Assembly (NCBI GenBank): GCA_902363665.1
Contig: CABJAW010000003.1
Span: 62,001-126,000 of the forward strand
Reading direction: 5' to 3'
DNA: 64,000 nucleotides
Source of the DNA: Lachnospiraceae bacterium
GTDB lineage: Bacteria; Bacillota; Clostridia; Lachnospirales; Lachnospiraceae
Below, piece by piece: positions 61,444 to 64,000 of the stretch. Position numbers and translations under genes: made by a program. The notes beneath the pieces are model-generated. The model was not told the origin of the DNA. It worked only from the letters and a program-made list of their open reading frames with translations, and did not search any database. Position 1 is the stretch's first letter, and each line of letters starts with the position of its first letter.

Positions 61444-63576
61444 TCAGCTGCCTGCATTTCCGCCGAAAAATGACCAGTTACGATGTTTTTTATCAACAAG
61501 CTGATTGTACTGGAGGATCTGATAATTTTTCAGCTGTTCCTCCTGATTTTCATCCCAGCTGTGAAAAACACCGTCCGCGTCCTGATAGACGTTTGCGTTG
61601 ATGATTGGGAAAGACTGCATCAGATTGCTTAAAAACTCCTGGTATCCAGTCTTTGCAATGTTGGCGTTCTGCATCAGGATGGAGCTTAAGTAGTTGACAC
61701 TGATACCGTCGTAATACTGATGTTCCAGCCCGTAGTTGCTCCACATCAGGAACGGAACGCGGTAACCCTGTTCCAGGGAAGTCAGAGTATCATCGCCTGT
61801 CACGCCGCAGATCCGCTGGATTGTGTTGGTGATGTAATCCGAAGGCTGATGATCACCGAACATGACGATGATCGTCGGCTCACTCTGCTGCTCGAAATAT
61901 TCCACGAGCTCCTGCAGCGCCCGGTCAGTCTGGTTGATCAGAGTCAGGTATTTCTCTGTCGCTACGACACTTGTTGTCTTGCTTTCAACCTCCGGGAGTG
62001 TCAGGTAAATATTGAAATCGGGCGTTTCCTTGCTGTAACCGCCGTGATTTTGCATTGTGACTTCAAAGATGAACTGAGATCCCTGGCTTTTGCCGATCTC
62101 GTACTGCTCAATAATCTTGTCGAATGCTGATTTATCACTGATATACCCTCTTAAACGATAGGGATCCGTAAAGGAATCCTTGTCCAGAAACTGGTCAAAT
62201 CCGAAATATTCATAGACGGTATCGCGATCCCAGCCGGAACGGTTGTAAGGATGAATCGCTGTCGTCGTGTAACCAAGGGATTTGAGGTAGCTGGCGAGGG
62301 ACGGTGTCTCACTCTTGATGTACTGCTGATAGGGAATGCTTCCGGTCGGGAGGAAGGCCATCGAGTTGCCGGTCAGAAATTCAAATTCCGTATTAGCTGT
62401 GTTGCCGCCCTTTACGGAGACGTAGACCTCTCCGCCGACTGCTTCCTGCTGCAGCTGTTTGAAAAACGGCATGACTTCCTCGCTCGTCTCAAAATCGCCC
62501 CAGACAGACAGATCAGAAAAAGCTTCATCCATGATTACAATGATGTTCGGGTTGGTGACGGTGGCAGCTGTACCTGTGCCGGTGTTCTTCTGCGTGTCGG
62601 AATCTGATGTATTAACGGACGAGGAATGCTCAGAATTGATCGATTCCGCATCGGTTTGGAGATCAGATTCTCCGGAGAACGTTTCATCAGTGTCCGAAAC
62701 GTCTTCGCTTTTGAGTACATCAGAGTCCTGCGAGTTCTGGGCATATACTTCGTCCGCAATCTCCGCTGCCTTCTTTGCCGAATATCCGGATGGCTCCTCA
62801 ATATTTAAAAAACGCAGATTTCCGAGAAAGGCTGCTGCGATACCATTGTTCCGATACAGGACATTGAGCGTAAACAGTGTGGTGTCCATCCCGAAAAAGC
62901 TCTGTACACTGTTCTTCTGGATGCCGGAAATATAACCGCCAAGGCCGATCAGCCAGACAGCTGCGACAGCGAAACGGATCTTCCAGTTCCGAAATGTGAC
63001 AGATGATTTTGAGACGATCAGGATCATCCAGATAAACATGAGAACACTTGCAGCCGCTTTCCAGGAGAGGGTAAACGTATAATTGTCCGCAACAGAAACG
63101 GCTGTACCAAGAGAAAGCAGATCCCACGGCACGATCGGAGAACCACGGAAGTTTACCACAAAGTAATTGGTCAGTCCGAACAGCATCGGTACAAGCGTTG
63201 CAATCTGGAAACCGCGGCGGACGCTGCCAGACAAAAATGCCGCAAATCCATACAGAAGATAGAAAAACAGCAGATTCAGTACAAGGATCATCGGAGACAA
63301 ATCGGAGATTACGTGCGTATAGTTTTCAAGCGCATAGAGTGCGCAAAATGGGAGTGCAAGATACAAAATGACAGAAATGATCTTTCCAAAGTTCAGATCC
63401 AGCAGAACCCATACACCGGCTGCAACTCCAAGCAGGAGAAAGAGGGCAATCCAGTTCCCCTGCGCACCGCTTCCGTAAGCTGTAAAAGCGGTGAGTGCAA
63501 AAATCAGGACCGCCGCAGATAAGGCGGTCAGAATTCTTTTTTTATCCAGAACAAATCGTGATTTCAGTTCCTTCAT
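61444..63576 (-). CDS. ltaS: LTA synthase family (sulfatase-type) membrane protein
   Basis: The 710-residue protein has about six N-terminal membrane segments (1-250) and a Ser/Asp-rich linker (about 270-340). A large extracellular alkaline-phosphatase-type domain follows, with the nucleophilic Thr in G-G-N-T-A-N-T-E-F near residue 393 and F-G-D-H-Q-P in the metal-binding end. LtaS polymerises glycerol phosphate from phosphatidylglycerol onto lipoteichoic acid or related polymers. The linker is longer than in Bacillus LtaS, so the exact product is uncertain. GAAGGG precedes the ATG. Confidence 0.88.
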   Translation of the reverse strand: MKELKSRFVLDKKRILTALSAAVLIFALTAFTAYGSGAQGNWIALFLLLGVAAGVWVLLDLNFGKIISVILYLALPFCALYALENYTHVISDLSPMILVLNLLFFYLLYGFAAFLSGSVRRGFQIATLVPMLFGLTNYFVVNFRGSPIVPWDLLSLGTAVSVADNYTFTLSWKAAASVLMFIWMILIVSKSSVTFRNWKIRFAVAAVWLIGLGGYISGIQKNSVQSFFGMDTTLFTLNVLYRNNGIAAAFLGNLRFLNIEEPSGYSAKKAAEIADEVYAQNSQDSDVLKSEDVSDTDETFSGESDLQTDAESINSEHSSSVNTSDSDTQKNTGTGTAATVTNPNIIVIMDEAFSDLSVWGDFETSEEVMPFFKQLQQEAVGGEVYVSVKGGNTANTEFEFLTGNSMAFLPTGSIPYQQYIKSETPSLASYLKSLGYTTTAIHPYNRSGWDRDTVYEYFGFDQFLDKDSFTDPYRLRGYISDKSAFDKIIEQYEIGKSQGSQFIFEVTMQNHGGYSKETPDFNIYLTLPEVESKTTSVVATEKYLTLINQTDRALQELVEYFEQQSEPTIIVMFGDHQPSDYITNTIQRICGVTGDDTLTSLEQGYRVPFLMWSNYGLEHQYYDGISVNYLSSILMQNANIAKTGYQEFLSNLMQSFPIINANVYQDADGVFHSWDENQEEQLKNYQILQYNQLVDKKHRNWSFFGGNAGS

Positions 63577-63599
63577 GGTATCCCTTCTTTACATTTACT

Positions 63600-64000
63600 T
63601 TATTGCTTTTTGATATGTTGATGCGTAAACAGGTGGTCCTGGCAATATTCGTAATTGCCGTCGCACTTTGAACAGAACCGGAATTCCAGATCATCTCCGT
63701 CCTGCTCTGTCCGGCCGCAGACCGTACATTTATGCTTTGTAATGCCGCCGCGCGGCTGTACCTGTTTTACTTTTTTCTTATAGGTCTTCCGTCTGTATGC
63801 CTGATGCGGGGAAAAACGATCCAGTCTTCCGGAGATCAGGTAGAAAATAATAAAATTGAACAGGGATGCGATAATCGCAACACGGCTCGCCCAGTTGCCG
63901 CGCACCAGATCAGCCAGGATCAGGATGCCGTAGAGAAGTCCCATCCATTTAATCCGGATCGGTATCAGGAAATACAGCATAACCTGCAGATCCGGGTAAG
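63600..64000 (-). CDS. Membrane protein with C-terminal zinc-ribbon-like motif (partial)
   Basis: The frame is open from the right edge to 63600; the N-terminal part lies outside the window. Visible are two or three hydrophobic segments, a basic stretch (Y-K-K-K-V-K-Q-V-Q-P) and a C-terminal cysteine/histidine cluster (C-T-V-C-G, F-C-S-K-C, Y-C-Q-D-H and H-x-H). This resembles small rhomboid-like or zinc-ribbon membrane proteins of Lachnospiraceae, but the function is unknown. Downstream lies ltaS. Confidence 0.65.
   Translation of the reverse strand, partial: YPDLQVMLYFLIPIRIKWMGLLYGILILADLVRGNWASRVAIIASLFNFIIFYLISGRLDRFSPHQAYRRKTYKKKVKQVQPRGGITKHKCTVCGRTEQDGDDLEFRFCSKCDGNYEYCQDHLFTHQHIKKQ

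Noticed and set aside
60292..61473. 393-codon plus-strand frame
   Set aside because: Antisense shadow of lysA.
1..64000. tRNA, rRNA or tmRNA genes
   Set aside because: No sequence with the conserved T-arm GGTTCGAATCC, rRNA blocks or tmRNA ends was noticed by eye; a tRNAscan/Infernal search would settle it.

Overview
The window reads as ordinary chromosome of an anaerobic, spore-forming, Gram-positive Clostridia species, most likely a gut Lachnospiraceae. This is inferred from gene content and synteny: yqfC-yqfD-phoH-ybeY, mutS-mutL-miaA, an ftsK/ClpP-like pair, a flavodiiron protein carrying its own reductase and rubredoxin, an Nfn/GltA-type flavoprotein pair, an nspC-type polyamine operon, a SleB-like hydrolase and an LTA-synthase-type enzyme. 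I saw no rRNA, tRNA, CRISPR array or prophage. Nearly every gene is on the minus strand. The plus-strand genes are the partial gene at the left edge, the flavodiiron gene, an ABC-F gene and a TraX-like gene.

Layout. 1-2.8 kb: tail of an acidic protein, then thiM-thiE-thiD (thiamine salvage) behind a consensus promoter. 2.8-11.7 kb: mutS-mutL-miaA, a 91-bp tandem repeat, a YnbB-like PLP enzyme and a YhiN/BaiN-like flavoprotein. 11.9-18.4 kb: polyamine operon speA-speE-speB-carboxyspermidine dehydrogenase-nspC, preceded by a long structured leader that ends in an intrinsic terminator. 18.4-21.3 kb: Crp/Fnr regulator divergent from the flavodiiron gene, with a palindromic operator between them and an IS66-like MITE just after the flavodiiron stop codon. 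21.4-31.4 kb: acetyltransferase, DAACS symporter, miaB, a 5-formyl-THF cyclo-ligase/ProA fusion, DUF896, proB, a flippase, a DUF3048 protein and ybeY. 31.4-38.3 kb: phoH, yqfD, yqfC, a hydrolase, rlmH and the GltA/NfnB-NfnA pair. 38.3-50.8 kb: ftsK, uppP, a ClpP-like protease, a DUF6062 protein, yebC, a CNNM/CBS protein, mazF, alr, nnr and rex. 50.9-64 kb: HelD divergent from an ABC-F ATPase, an SH3 protein, a small membrane protein, thrC, a SleB-like hydrolase, TraX, lysA, an LTA-synthase-like protein and a partial zinc-ribbon membrane protein.

How the genes work together. The polyamine operon turns arginine into agmatine and putrescine, and can extend putrescine by the carboxyspermidine route without decarboxylated SAM. 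An SpeE homologue is also present although no speD lies in the window. The proB and proA activities are close together, with the second fused to a folate enzyme. The Crp/Fnr regulator probably controls itself and the O2/NO-detoxifying flavodiiron protein. HelD and the ABC-F protein share a mirror-image promoter region.

The non-coding DNA holds the less explained material: a dispersed hairpin family with compensatory substitutions, the 91-bp tandem hairpin repeat, the MITE, and putative attenuators in front of speA, lysA and possibly the symporter gene. Where the longest possible start lacked a ribosome-binding site and a downstream one had it, I used the downstream start and say so.
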